This document shows, one piece after another, positions 21,446-33,398 of a stretch of DNA of 64,000 bases. The notes under the pieces were generated by a model. That model worked only from the letters and a program-made list of their open reading frames with translations, was not told where the DNA came from and made no database searches. The position numbers were made by a program, and so were the translations under genes. Positions within the stretch are counted from its first letter, which is position 1; each line of letters starts with the position of its first letter. Source of the DNA: Siphonodentalium dalli (lineage: Eukaryota; Mollusca; Scaphopoda; Gadilida; Siphonodentaliidae). The stretch spans positions 77,712,705 to 77,776,704 of the forward strand of contig CP136067.1 in NCBI GenBank assembly GCA_032622095.1. Direction: 5' to 3'.

Positions 21446-24400
21446 TTTTGGACTTCCAAGAAATGTGTGCGGCTTTAATATGCTCAAGGCTGCCTGTTGC
21501 TGTGGGGAAACATATCACAACGCACGCGTGTAACATGTAAATTATATGTATATATGTTAACTGATGTCTAAATGTCATTAATTGATTTACATAGACAATA
21601 AACTTGATTCGTTGCATAACTTTCATTAAATTTTCCTAGTACTGAATATGAACAGTACTGGTACAATAACACTAGCAGTACTGGAACCGACCACACTGTA
21701 GGTGTCTGGCCTGTTTATTACCTTTTTAATTTGTTCTGATACATCAGGTACTTATAATAAGATGATATTTCATTCAGACAACATCCTCTAAGTTGCCTAA
21801 TAATAGAGACAAACTAATAATAGTGATGGTGGGATTTTTTAGCTAAAATTAATAATAGTAACTACAGCAATTTCACTCTATCTCTCTTAGTGATCTGATC
21901 ATGGGAAGTGTTCTCCAAATATAATAACAGTGTTGACACTATCATATTATTGACACTATTATTGCACATGAGAGTACCGTTACTAGTACATGTAGATGCT
22001 AATATGAGTAAGTCATTATCAAGTCTGGCTCTTTTTGAATTCAACTATCATAGTGATATTCAACTACATGTATTATATCTTAATTGTACTACCATACACA
22101 ATGTATACTGGTACGGTATATACGTAAACTCCAAGTTTTCTCTGTTTTTACTAAAACTTCATGGAATCATCTCACTTCGTAATGCACAACCACTTAAAAT
22201 GTACATGTATATAACACTATAATTTTAACAGAGCAAATGAGAAGGCATCATATTCCAATAACAAAAGAATTCTACAGCTTATTACAGGAGACCTGTTTAT
22301 TTCATAATGGCAGAAGTACATGTGCATGTATGCCATTTGAATGACATTATAAATAACTTCTCACCAAGATGATTTCAAAATTCTAACTACTAGTACAAGT
22401 AAATCAGTTAAATAATCAAAAATGCCAGCACCGATATATATACTGTACTTTAATACTTAGTACATGTACATGTAGTAGGTACCGTACATGAGATATTTTC
22501 ACCACTTCATATTAGTTGAATATATACGGTACATGTACCGGTACAATGGAATTCAAGTTGTGTCAGACCTGTTGTTTGGCATAAACAATGTACCAGTAAG
22601 TGACTTTGGTGATCACTGTTAGTCATTGATTTTGATAACATAAGTTCATGATTTTTACAAAATAATTTTAATGAATCAAAACCATGTGCAGCCGCATGTG
22701 TAATATGTAACTAACTGTCTTTGTCCATTAGTCATTATCCAATTCTGGTTTAGTCTTGATCTAATGATCAAAGGCGGAATGTTACTAGTACGTACCGGTA
22801 ACTTATGATCATGATCCGGGAGTCTGATGAATTATAATCCATTTCACAGCATTGTCCATGTCTGCATGTTTCATGACATGTTTAGTAAACATCCTCACTC
22901 GATTCACTGACACTGGTGAGTGGTGCCATTGCCATTCTGATTCTCCATATCATGTTCTACCCTTCACAAGTTCACACACATGTAGCTACTGTACTTCTAA
23001 TCAGTCTAATGTACTATGCAGAATGATAGAATCTGAATGAACATTCGATTCAATGACCTTTTACGGCATCAGCGTTGACTGCATTTCAGCGTTGACTGCA
23101 TTTCAGCATTGAAGGGCTGGGGAGTCCAGAATAGAACTATAATCATCATATTTTGCAATAATCATTACATTCACATTGTTTGCATTATTCCATTGGGGTC
23201 AACCAGTGCTATTCACTTATTCGAGTCAATGTCCATGATAATAACAGTTGAATACGGCATAGCCTGACCTGCCACACTCAGTGACTCACACACAGTGTCT
23301 GTGACCAGTCCAGTGTTAGTTCAGTCATGAACGTAGTGCGTATCCTTCTACGCTGGAAGCAGCAATCTGCGAAAGCGGTCATGTTGACCAACTTCACCAA
23401 GTCCAGTGTGCGATATTCGGATTGGTCCCGTCACTTCACATGATATTTTCTGATAATTAAGCGGTATTTCTAACATCCAAACGGGTTAAAACAGTCTATA
23501 TCTAATCCGTTGTGTACACGAAAGAATGAGATACACATTTTCTGCGAATAATGAACGAAACAAGCAGATATGACAGATGAAAAAAACTATTTATTTTTAA
23601 CACATAAAAATTCGGAAATTCCACACCGGAAGTTCGGCTGCGCATTGCGAATGTGCAGTGTGGCGAATACGGACTGTGAAATAACGTACTCTAACTCTGG
23701 GAACAATTTATCCCCAATTTCATTCACAATAATGTTTAAACATTATCATAACATATTCGACTTGTTTTTAATTTGTTTTCATGAAAAGGAATGATAAAAG
23801 GCACAATAAACATATCTAGAACGACAATAAATCCAAATTAGCCATTTCCCCGTCATATTTCGGTCAGGCAAGCGAGGTACAAAAATGTATGAATCTGAGT
23901 ACGAAAGTCGGAGTGTTCCTCTATCGTATTGAAATAATCGCCAACCTATTATAATATAAAAAAGCTATGCAGGGGGATAACTCGGAAAAAAAATTATTGT
24001 TGCGGAAAAAGTCTCATTGCAGCGCTTTAAGGTCAAAGAAACTAATTATATAGAGTTACGCTTCTTGAAGTTGTGTTGGGAGGGGGAACTATTGAGACAG
24101 CATAAAACATAATTATTGCTGCTAATTCGTTGATTATCTTAGAGATAAAATTCCCTTAGCAGGAACAGAAAATCATAGCCTATGTAAATGCGGCGATCAG
24201 TTTTCTTTAGGAATATAGCCAGGAAGAGTCTTGTGGAGTACCGAAGTCATGGAATGGGTCTGGGTATTCTTATGCTGCTGATTTTTGTGTAGTTGTGTAA
24301 ATACAATAACATCGTTTAAAAAAAACAATACGGAAAAGATCGCGATTGTTGTCACCGACTGCTATATCGGATGACATTCTATCAGGGGGAAATTGACCAC

Positions 24401-24490
24401 TTGAAGTTCAAATAGGCTTAACCTATCGCCGGCGGGATAACAAGGGTCCCACTAAAAGCCGACCGCACCCGTCCATGCCCGACATCACCC
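21446..24490. other. Noncoding stretch with no supported gene
   Basis: Contains many short ACATGTA/TACCGGTA palindromes (21.6-22.8 kb) and a 17-bp direct repeat, CAGCGTTGACTGCATTT, near 23087. A CpG-containing 38-codon plus-strand ORF at 23327-23443 starts MNVVRILLRWKQQSAKAV, resembling a mitochondrial presequence, but no further exon could be tied to it. Confidence 0.4.
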
Positions 24491-24786
24491 GTCCGAGCGA
24501 GATGGGACATGCACTGTCGTGCAGAATAGACAAGTATGTACCAAAGTTCCAACCCCCAAGTCGATAGCTTGAACGAAAAATGCACCATTAACCCCTAACA
24601 TGCGGCCGGTTCCGTCAGGTACGCAACATCCATAAAGACACCGACCGCATCTCCCCTAGCTGCATGACCACGGAAGTGGGCATCATATGATGCAGCGAAT
24701 ACCCCTCGGCATCCACCCTGGGGAATGGAACTCTGGTACGTACAGATCTATTCTGCACGATAGTGCATGCCCAATCTCGCTCGGAC
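24491..24786. repeat. Inverted repeat element with 70-bp arms, GC-rich
   Basis: The left arm 24491-24560 (GTCCGAGCGAGATGGGACAT..) pairs with the right arm 24717-24786 (reverse complement GTCCGAGCGAGATTGGGCAT..) with about 85 percent identity by eye. Outside the arms there are also matching DGACGGGTG/CCGCACC-type segments. The middle is about 155 bp. It resembles a MITE or the ends of a larger element. The minus-strand frame crossing the right arm has no known motif. Confidence 0.8.
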
Positions 24787-24929
24787 CCCTGGGGGAGGTG
24801 CGGTCGTCGGGTGTTAATTTCGGCATTTCGCGTACATTCATAGCATTACCTAATTGGACAACGTTGATTTTATTCCATTTTCGAGTAAACTGGCACACTA
24901 TATATGAGAGAAGCAAGCCCTATGTGTCA

Positions 24930-25310
24930 CCACATTCGCACCCTATATATATGGCCATGCATGGAAATACTATAAATATGTGCAATATATACTGCTTTAA
25001 TAAAAATACTAGAGATCGAGGACTGAGACACCAAAGCTCCAGGAATGAAACACCAATGTTTGGGACAGTTATGCTGATAATATGAAATTAGTGTTTTTAC
25101 CCTCATTTCAGTAAATAAGTACACCATATGAGGTACTGGTAAACAAGGCTTAATGCAGTGACACCACATTCATGCTATATGACCATAGTAATGGCCCAAA
25201 TTTGTGCAAAGATACGTTTAATAAATTACATACAAAATACTAGAGTTCCGAGAAGGAGACTTCAACACTTTGGATATAGGGATGCTGATAATATGAAATT
25301 AGGGATCATC
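24930..25310 (+). repeat. Diverged tandem duplication, about 225-bp unit
   Basis: The ordered blocks CACCACATTC, ATACTAGAG, GAGACNNCAACAC-like and GCTGATAATATGAAATTAG occur twice, at 24930-25095 and 25160-25305. Divergence is substantial. Confidence 0.7.
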
Positions 25311-25320
25311 ATTGATTGTT

Positions 25321-25345
25321 CGTGCCCCGAGTTCCAAACTGTCCT
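25321..25345. repeat. Left 25-bp inverted repeat (pairs with 27045-27069)
   Basis: CGTGCCCCGAGTTCCAAACT plus GTCCT is the exact reverse complement of 27045-27069. The two flank the LINE fragment in between. Confidence 0.93.
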
Positions 25346-25643
25346 AAGTAGCATTTTTATGTTTCCGAGATAATCGAATTTCAAAGTTTGAAAAGTATCG
25401 TATATTGTATAGATACAGCCAATGTTCTGATGCTCCTTGCGGAATATTTTGACAACACTGTGGACCTGGGGTGCTGTTTTTGGCACCTATAAAACTTGGT
25501 ACTGAATGTATTGACCGATATTATAAGTAACAACATGGTTCTTAGACTATTTTTTTAAATAACAGTATGGTTCTTGGAATACTTTAATGACTATTTTGTT
25601 ATGTCACTTTAATACTGTGGATAGCGTACATAGGACATCTTGA

Positions 25644-26012
25644 ATCAATGTTTTTAAACACTGGAATAATGTACTCTACGATGACAATAATAAACCAAAC
25701 GGCGATACGTTGCGTTTCTACAGGAAACTGAAGAATAAATTTCAATTGGAAAAATACCTTCTTACCGAAATTGATAGAGAGCAAATGGTTACCTGTACAA
25801 AGCTAAGATTTAGTAAACATCGTTTAAAAGTAGAAGTGGATCGTCACACCAATACAGATTTTAAAAAGAGAATATGTCCGTTATGCAAATCCGGTATCGA
25901 AGACGGTGTGCACTTTATTTCAAAATGTAATAAGTTGACAGAGGAAAGGGACATTCTTTTTCTCGAATTGGAACAAAATATTCCAAATTTCAACAATTTA
26001 ACCGACAATTAA
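25644..26012 (+). pseudogene. LINE ORF2 C-terminal fragment with zinc-knuckle
   Basis: The frame is open from about 25644 to the stop at 26010-26012. It contains LRFYRKLKNKFQLEKYL, then TKLRFSKHRLKVEVDRH and RICPLCKSGIEDGVHFISKC. The C-x2-C ... H-x4-C pattern following 'K-L-R-x-S-x-H-x-L' is the hallmark of the post-RT domain of CR1/Jockey-type LINEs. Only the C-terminus survives, consistent with 5' truncation during insertion. Confidence 0.82.
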
Positions 26013-26250
26013 AAAACTGAACAGATCCTCAGATCAAGTTATTAAACCTATAAAATTTGTACGAAAGGAGTCCATTTATTATATATGAAACATAATCTTC
26101 TTCTGATATAGCATAATGAACAATAATAAATAAAAATTAACTACATGTCTACTATATGTATGCATAAATAATAACAATAAGTATTAAAGTTAGTAAAATA
26201 TATAGGTTAATCCCCAATCAACATCTCATTTATAAACGCAATTGTAATAT

Positions 26251-26395
26251 ACACTTATTGCATGGTTTCGAGATTGACATGAGGATTTATCAACCCGATG
26301 AAGTTAATATTCACCGAGGCCGCAGGCCGAGGTGAATATTAACTTCCAAGGGTTGATAAATCCTCATGTCAACCTCGAAACCATGCAATAAGTGT
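26251..26395. repeat. 145-bp near-perfect palindrome (foldback element)
   Basis: The arms begin ACACTTATTGCATGGTTTCG and end with the complement ..CGAAACCATGCAATAAGTGT. They meet at a CpG-rich centre, CGAGGCCGCAGGCCGAGG. Only a few mismatches are visible. The termini and length are those of a foldback MITE. Confidence 0.95.
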
Positions 26396-27044
26396 TTAAT
26401 TATATGATCCACCAATGGCCTGAACTACCTTACTGACCCACATATATAAATCCATAAAATGCAAAACAATGTTTTTCAACAAGTCAAAAGTTAATAAACA
26501 ATATATGTATGATGAAAAATATTACCAAACGTCACTACATTGTCATGAACATACTTCCTATTAATAACTCATGACGTCGCGTGATCTTGTTATTAACCCA
26601 TCTGGCCTATTTATAGAACAATCAGGTAGATATCGTGATTTATCAACTTCTTTTGCCCATCATTTGGTATGGGACTTTTAGAAGAAAGTTTATGATCATA
26701 TAATAAGCCTATTTGAATACTTCTACACAACTGAGTCTTCGTGATCATATGCCCCATTACTCATTAGTCTGTCTTGTTGGCTACAAGAGTATTTATTCTA
26801 TAAACCGGTCTGTAAACATATCCAGGCTGACATTTCTCACTATTATCCAATACTGAATTTTTCTTTTACCTAAACATTCATATATTCACTTTTCACCATT
26901 ATTCAATATCTAACTTTTCTTTCGCTAAACACTCATTTTTCACGTTTTAATTTACTGATATATTATGTTAAGTTTGATAATTTGATAATACTCTGTTCTA
27001 GAGTCAATCAATAAATCATATTCTATTCTATTCTATTCTATTCT

Positions 27045-27069
27045 AGGACAGTTTGGAACTCGGGGCACG
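27045..27069. repeat. Right 25-bp inverted repeat (pairs with 25321-25345)
   Basis: AGGACAGTTTGGAACTCGGG plus GCACG begins at the exact end of the (TTCTA)n tail. It is the reverse complement of 25321-25345. Confidence 0.93.
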
Positions 27070-27086
27070 TGTTGTACACATACTCA

Positions 27087-27135
27087 TTAGCCTGGTACTC
27101 AACTGTCAACTGTGCACAGTTGAGTACCAGGCTAA
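27087..27135. repeat. 49-bp palindrome
   Basis: TTAGCCTGGTACTCAACTGT is mirrored by ACAGTTGAGTACCAGGCTAA around a short centre. It is a minimal foldback whose AGCCTGGTACTCAAC terminus looks like a transposon end. Confidence 0.92.
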
Positions 27136-27469
27136 AGAAAACGGGTTAAAATTAGCCCCATGCTCCCCAGGTGTTGCTATGTGACGCACCAGGTTATGCC
27201 AATAGTTTATGGGTAGGTTAGATGGTAGGTACAATGCACTATTTGTGCTTAAGCACAATGTGTGGTATTTGCACTTAAGCTTAATCGCAATTCATTATTA
27301 AATGTGAGTTTGGCCTCCCATAAAACCAATGTATTCACCATCATCATCATTTACGGACATTATAAGTCATATGACTTGTTGTCCGTTAATTTTCACAAAT
27401 ATATGAATACATCACGCGTATTAGCTGTATTAGGTTCACTCGTCATATTTTATGTTATAGAATTGTTCA

Positions 27470-27855
27470 TCAAGTCTCATCAAGCGTTCATCAAGTCTCA
27501 TCAAGCGTTTCAGCTTCTACGACAAAATCCGTCAACGAATTCCACGCTTTGGCCACCCTATTGCTGAAGAAGTTTCTTCGTAATTCCGGCCGTGTGACAA
27601 TAATGTGTTCAGCATTTAGAAAGTCCCCTGGAATGGTCGTCTTGTACTCGTTCGAACAGTTCATCGCACTTGATGTTATACAAATTGTGAAATAGTTTAT
27701 ATGCTTCTATAATGTCGCCCCTGAAACGGGGATATTTCAGGGACATTAATCCTGTAGAAACCATGCATGTTTTGTAGTCGGAGTATCTTAGTTCCGGTAC
27801 AAGTTTTGTCGCCCGTCTTTGGACTTTTTCGATGGCAGTAGAATGTGTCTTGTGT
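27470..27855 (-). pseudogene. LINE relic C C-terminal segment after the nested insertion
   Basis: Starts AIEKVQRRATKLVPEL and continues with GLMSLKYPRFRGDIIEAYK, a standard post-RT segment of CR1-like LINEs. One frameshift precedes NFFSNRVAKAWNSLTDFV. A 21-bp direct repeat (CATCAAGTCTCATCAAGCGTT) occurs near 27470-27510. Confidence 0.82.
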
Positions 27856-28735
27856 AGTTTTGATTGATTTATTGATTTATTGCATAAGTCACATAACAGT
27901 GAAACAAGCAAAACATATATACACTATGTACACAACTTTGAATATCACATTAATCATTGTTCATTTCATATACACAGCAGTAATTGAATTAGATTACACA
28001 ATAATAGGCGATAAACTTAACAAGTATGATAATTACATGTGCTCACCCATAACAATAAATGATTTCGATTATATAGTATAAGACACCTTCTTAAAGGCAC
28101 ACCTTAGGAATATGCATAGTCTTTTTATGAGGCTTATATTTTGAAGAGATAGGAGACCATGGAATTTCTCTCTCGTATACGGTTCTTCCAAAAGTACTCA
28201 GGGATATATTGTTTTCTGATTTCATCCAAATGACTGCATATAATAACTAAATGGTATTCGTCTCCTAAATATTCTCCACATATGGTGCATATCCTATTGT
28301 CATTATCATTCTGAGATTTCTTCCATCTTGCGCACTCTATAGGCAGTTTATGATTTGCAGTTCTGAGCTTCAAGAGGTATATCGAGAGATTAGACGGCAA
28401 AATCTTCAAGTAATTTGGGTAACCGTAGTCAGTTTTAATAAAACTATAAAATTGGGCCCTCGACAAAGCAGATGTGTTTATGTCAACGAGTAGTGCGTCA
28501 CAATGACGTTGTTTGAGAACAGTTTTTGAATTTCTCAGGCCCGTCTGGGTGATCCACTTTGATTGCAATTTCAAATCATAAAGAGCATTTTTGACAAAAA
28601 ATAACCATTTGGAGTTATTGTTGTCTGCTGTCTGTGAGTTCATCTCATGAATCTGATAAATTAAGGTATAAATATTCTTAGCTAGCTCAGAGCCGTTACT
28701 CGATACGAGCTTTGACCAATAGTGGACTCCTGATC
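27856..28735 (-). mobile_element. LINE fragment D nested inside LINE relic C
   Basis: A 5'-truncated LINE in the same orientation as its host. Its coding remnant (28735-28134) ends in a C-terminal zinc-knuckle domain. Its 3' end is a short run of AATC/AAT repeats (minus strand AATAAATCAATAAATCAATC) abutting the resumed LINE C sequence near 27856. The host protein frame breaks off near 28735 and resumes near 27855, which fixes the insertion. Confidence 0.82.
28134..28735 (-). pseudogene. LINE fragment D ORF2 C-terminus, largely open
   Basis: About 200 codons are open to a stop at 28134. Key blocks are LSIYLLKLRTANHKLPIECA, RICTICGEYLGDEYHLVIIC and LDEIRKQYIPEYFWKN. The C-x2-C ... H-x4-C knuckle and the following 'R..YIP.Y' are the standard end of CR1/Jockey-type ORF2 proteins. 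No endonuclease or RT remains. The lack of stops makes it the youngest LINE copy of this cluster. Confidence 0.85.
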
Positions 28736-28799
28736 GTATCTTCGTACTCGAGAATGGGGTCTCACCACGGTGTCCAGTAGATTTTGACAAACGTTTCTT

Positions 28800-29917
28800 T
28801 ATCTAGTTGTGTGAAAGACTGTTCGATTATCTGCATCTTTCGTGTAGCATTTAGCAGTTTCGTTATATGCGTTGATCGAATGAGATATTGTTATCAACGT
28901 GTATACCTAGATCGTTTTCACACTCTGAAGCGGAAATTTCTGTTTTTTTCTTGAACACCGGTCATGTAGTAGTTTTTCATAGGGTTGTTGTACCCTACAC
29001 GCATTACGTGTATTTTATTGGAGTTGAATCTTAGTTGCCATTTAAGGGACCACTCGCAGACAGAATTGATGTTGTTTTAAAGATTGCTGTCAAGAAGATT
29101 GTCTATCAGTTTTGTGTCATCAGCGAATATTCCACAACTGAACGTGATGTCAGTTGTGAGATCGTTTATGAAGATCAGGAACAATACGGGTCCAAGAACA
29201 TTCCCTTGTGTTACACTGATTACAAATTTCCATTCTGAAGCACATTTTCCTACTACAACTCGTCGTTTTCTGTCATCTAAATAATTTTGTGTCCAATTAA
29301 GGAGAGATCCGTTTATTCCATATGACAGTAGCTTTGTGAGAAGGCTTTATTGAAACCAAGGTAGATTATATCTATTAGTTGCTTTGCATCAAGGTTGCTG
29401 GTAAGTTCGCTCGTGGAATCTAGAAGATGTGCTTTACACGAACGGCCATAGCGGAATCCGTATTGACATCTGGTGGAAAGATTATTTTTCTCCATGTGAG
29501 ACATGAGTTTCTTTGAAGAATGACTCAAGTATTCTGCATAGAGCGCATGTGAGGCTGATAGGATGATAATTTCCAGGGTCGAAATTATTCCCTTTTTTGA
29601 AAATTCGTGTAACGTTTGCTGTTTTCCATATCGGTGGTATGATTCATTGATTCATATAGTGGTGTGCAGATTTCACTGGCCATCACTTTTAGAACTCTAG
29701 GTGGAATGCCGTCGCATCCTACACTTTTATTGGATTTGAGGTTATGTTCTTTGGCCATCGGTGTTATAATAAAATCCGTCATATATATGCCATCATTGTA
29801 TGGTTTCTGTTGCGGAATATTGGTCATATCCTCCTTAGTAAACACAGTTGCGAAGAATTCGTTGAGGGCATCCGCCTTTCCCTTGTCATCGTTGTTAATT
29901 TCCGCTGGAATCAACAA
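28800..29917 (-). pseudogene. LINE relic C reverse transcriptase, broken
   Basis: The N-terminal RT pieces show KADALNEFFATVFTKED and KSVGCDGIPPRVLKVMAS (29917-29585). Then come CQYGFRYGRSC and a degenerate motif A (IYLGFNKAFS, catalytic Asp replaced by Gly; 29528-29313). The palm continues, by eye, with SLLNWTQNYLDDRKRRVV, VTQGNVLGPVLFLIFINDL and CGIFADDTKL (29310-29070). The ADD is intact but motif A is not. Several frame changes are needed to read it. Confidence 0.83.
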
Positions 29918-30165
29918 TATCGCCTATGCCTTGTTTGAGTTTACTCTGTAGCTTTATAAATTTCCAGAAGGCTTTCAGAATATTTTTGGATTCGGATACT
30001 ATTTTCTTTTCGAATGCTCTCTTCGTTCTCTGTATAAGGGAGTTCACTTCATTCCGTGTGGTTTTGTAGTCGTGATATTGTCGTGGCTTGTGATACTTTT
30101 GAACACATTTCGCTTGTGGTGGATAGCATCAATTGTCTCTCTGTTTATCCAGTATTTCTTTTTTT

Positions 30166-31099
30166 ATGACTGCCATTAAATACAGGAATATGAGCAAGAA
30201 TTATTGAATGTATGGATCACATTAATTTTTATTAAACAAAATTGTTGTTTTTTTCGTTCAAGTGAAATAAATTATCAATGCTGTTTCCAACTGTGCGGTA
30301 TTTTGTAACTAAATCTTGTTGAGTAATCGTATTTTAATTGAAGACGTTTTGTGCCTACATAAACAAACAAACAACTTGTTTTTTGAATAACGGATAAGAG
30401 CATAAAAGGATTATTATTATTATTATTATCATTATTATTATTATTATTTCCTTCCTGATTTATTTCTTAGTTTTTCAAATACAATTTGAAATGGTAACAG
30501 GTGCATACGTTAGTTATCACCCGTGGGCCGTGGTGTACGTATGTCTTTATAAATTCATATACGTTGGCATAAGTTCAATATCGATCTGGCCCTATATATT
30601 AAGTATACATATATTATCTTGTGCATGTTGTTCTTGGTAAGCTTTGTTAGCGGTGTTTATTTAGGACTAGCGTATACCACGGTTATACCGGCTGTTACAT
30701 AGCGTATGCTACCCACGACGTGTCTCCTCTAATCAAGTATGGCTCCATACAGAGTGATACAATACAGACTGCCACTTAATATCCTTAACATCGTGTACAG
30801 CATAGTTTCAGTCAAAGATAATGAAGGAAAGAAAGCATACGATTCAATGGTCGCATGTGCATGTATACACATCTTGGCGATCAATTGAAGGTCAGTCGAC
30901 AACTCTGTCGAAGACTGTCGTTATCTGTATCTTTTTCAAACAGAGTCTGGTGTTATAGCTCCATTGCAATTCGAAGCTCTGAATTATGATCGCTCTTGTT
31001 ATACATCCTGGTCCGGTTCCAGAGATAAAAAATATAGATACATACGTCAAATACGTTTTATGTTGACTTTAGATGCTACGGAAAGATTTATTCAAGTTA
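30166..31099. other. Noncoding stretch with a microsatellite
   Basis: An (ATT)n microsatellite with one interruption lies at 30411-30448. No gene was seen in the rest. Confidence 0.6.
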
Positions 31100-31235
31100 T
31101 AGCGTGATGCAGGGTATGCCGACGAATTTAAATGCGAAGTCCAAGATGGCTGCTAGCGGCCATATTTTTAACGAAGTTCGATGGCTCCCATATATTGGTT
31201 GATCGATTGTTCCATCACGGAATTTTGAAACACGT
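31100..31235 (-). repeat. Dispersed 'CCAAGATGGCTGC' repeat, copy 1
   Basis: It contains GATGCAGGGTATGCCGAC, TCCAAGATGGCTGCTAGCGG, CCATATTTTTAACGAA and ATGGCTCCCATATATTGG in the order shared with 33885-34345, 57640-57780 and 63930-64000. Confidence 0.85.
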
Positions 31236-33142
31236 GCGCGTTCGACGTCCGGCACCAGTTTCCAATTGATAAATACCATATTTACACCGTCTCACGCCAC
31301 GCCAGAAAAGCACATACTCTCTGGTGTGATTATAATGACTTAAAAAAATTAAATCGTATAAACATCGCACGAAGAATGCAGTCTAACCGTGAAAGCGAGT
31401 TGGTGTCGCAGTATAATTAGGGCTGTAACGATACACTTGTTTATGTTCCAAAATGAATACCGCCTGAATCATCAGAACTAACATTTTTTTATAACTGGAG
31501 AAATAACTTTTAATTGTTAGCTAGATGAGCGAAAAATACACATAGACATGTAAACATGAGAGAAAATTGCAGATTTGGCTCATGTATAGATGCCCATCTT
31601 CAGAAATTACTTGATTTCCTGTATCGTAAATTCGCGATACTCATGCACGACATGATACGATGCACATGCATGACATGATACGATACATTTGATTCATGAC
31701 GAATTGTTACATCCGTCGGTATAATTGACCGCGAGTGATCGCATAAATGTGGTCAACTACCGCGGTAATACCGGGGTCAACATTGTTAAGGGGGTCAATT
31801 AATTAGAGCATAGCTGTAATTAAACTGTGGTTCTAGATTTCCTTACATAAATGTGAATTCAACTGCAATACTAGTAGTCTTCTTCCTTCATCTCTCCAAA
31901 AGGGAAAGTCTGATTCGTATGGTTCAGTTGCTCGATATTATAATAAATTAGGCCTGAAAAAAATGGTGATGTTTCCGATAACCCGCCCACCCCTATAGTC
32001 CAGACATCCGCCCCTACTAATTTTATCGACACCGTGACAAATTTTAGCAAACGCAATTCGAAACTAAACAAAAATCACATTTATCGATATCTGATTAAAG
32101 TAAAAGTGTGCTCATCAGTCACCGGTCTGCATTATTTACACTGAAATTTGGGGTTTGGCGGCACCCTTGTGTATACGGGCCAGTTCAACAACCAGGTTTT
32201 TATTAAAATTGCTGCCAGGCATATTTATCCCCTCCAATAAACACCCACAATAATGTGCTTATTGTTTTTTGTTATACATGACTGTATGTATCATCTGTTG
32301 TGCCAAGTCAAAAAATTAAAAACGAATTTAATTAATGTTCGCTCACCTGACCATACTATTCTTCCTTCCGTTACCGGAAACATCACTATTGTTTTTAGGT
32401 GTGAGGGTGGTTTCGCAACTCACGGATAGAGTTACGGCTACATTTAGCTATTCGTAGTTGTAAATTCATGTGGGACCAACAAAATTGCATCGAAATAACG
32501 ACGACAATAATTACTGCATACAGTAGATGCATGGGTAATCGTTAGCAGTGAGATTTTTACTATACACTATCTATAATGTTCTTATTTTCATTATCAGTAA
32601 CTTTCCAGTGACAATATTTCACAGATCGAAACCATTGATGTGTATACATTACTGATACAGTCAGAGTGGCATTGTTGATCAATGTCTAATTAGTCCAATA
32701 AGATACCATTTTATTTTTTTAGAAAAGGTGAAAGTATTGAAACGTATTCTAATTATAATATTTAGACTAAATTATGCGAACTTACTTCGCGATTATATAT
32801 GTTTGTTGGCGTATCACTGTAATAGTTCTGTTTACATAACAATGGTTTCAATAAGCATCATTTTGTTATTTGAGAACTTTCAGTAATTGATAAGCCGTAG
32901 TTATACCGTATACAGCAAATCTAGCATTCGAGCTATACAATTGTATCAATCGACATACCATACATAGTGGTGAACTACCAACCCCTACAGGGGAGGATCT
33001 GACCTTCATATTTGGTGAATTTAACCCCTGAAGTGTCGCGCATCTGCATATCGGGGGTGGTTGAATCAGCATACAAGAAAGTGATACTAGTAATGACCCT
33101 CCCTGACAAGATAGTACAAACTCTCACCCCTCTTTGGATGTT
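31236..33142. other. Noncoding stretch with no clear feature
   Basis: A short direct repeat (GCACGACATGATACGATG / GCATGACATGATACGATA) lies near 31645-31690. No gene was supported. Confidence 0.45.
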
Positions 33143-33398
33143 AAGCGAGATCACGGAGTCGCCGCCATATTGGATTCATCCAGCCGTTTAAGTGTTACAG
33201 GTCAAAGTTCTGGTGGTGCATTCCATATATAGAACTTTTGAATATTCATGATTCCATATATGGAATTCAAAAGTTCCATATATTGAATCATGAATATTCA
33301 AAAGTTCTATCTATGGAATGCTTATCCAGAAATGTGTATCACACAGCGGAACGGGGGCTGGATGAATACAACACGGCGGCGACACAGTAATCTCGCTT
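33143..33398. mobile_element. Nested inverted-repeat element, about 256 bp
   Basis: The outer arms are AAGCGAGATCACGGAGTCGCCGCC.. at 33143-33189 and the complementary ..GGCGGCGACACAGTAATCTCGCTT at 33357-33398. Inside is a second near-perfect palindrome (33218-33321) with arms GCATTCCATATATAGAACTT. Double symmetry is consistent with a short non-autonomous DNA transposon whose interior is itself a foldback. Confidence 0.9.

Larger units (their letters stand above)
25600..27044 (+). mobile_element. 5'-truncated LINE fragment(s) with (TTCTA)n tail
   Basis: A coding remnant (25644-26012) is followed by an AT-rich 3' region. That region ends in AATAAATCATA and five TTCTA repeats (27021-27045), a LINE-like 3' tail. 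A 145-bp palindrome (26251-26395) lies inside, so the region is composite. The 26.6-27.0 kb part may be the 3' UTR of a second, related copy. Confidence 0.65.
27470..30165 (-). mobile_element. LINE relic C (CR1-like), interrupted by another LINE
   Basis: On the minus strand it gives the linker (30165-29930: NRETIDAIHHKRN and RTKRAFEKKIVSESKNI), RT (29917-28800) and a C-terminal segment. The C-terminal segment is split: FTQLDKETFVKIY and PILEYED before the break near 28735, then IEKVQRRATKLVPELRYSDY after it from about 27855. The end reads NFFSNRVAKAWNSLTDFVVE near 27530. The gap is filled by LINE D. Stops and frameshifts throughout show it is dead. Confidence 0.85.

Noticed and set aside
21183-21626. 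147-codon minus-strand frame over the GC-rich island
   Set aside because: Long frames are expected in GC-rich palindromic DNA; both strands are open.
23327-23443. 38-codon ORF resembling a mitochondrial presequence
   Set aside because: The local CpG content is suggestive but no following exon or clear donor could be identified.
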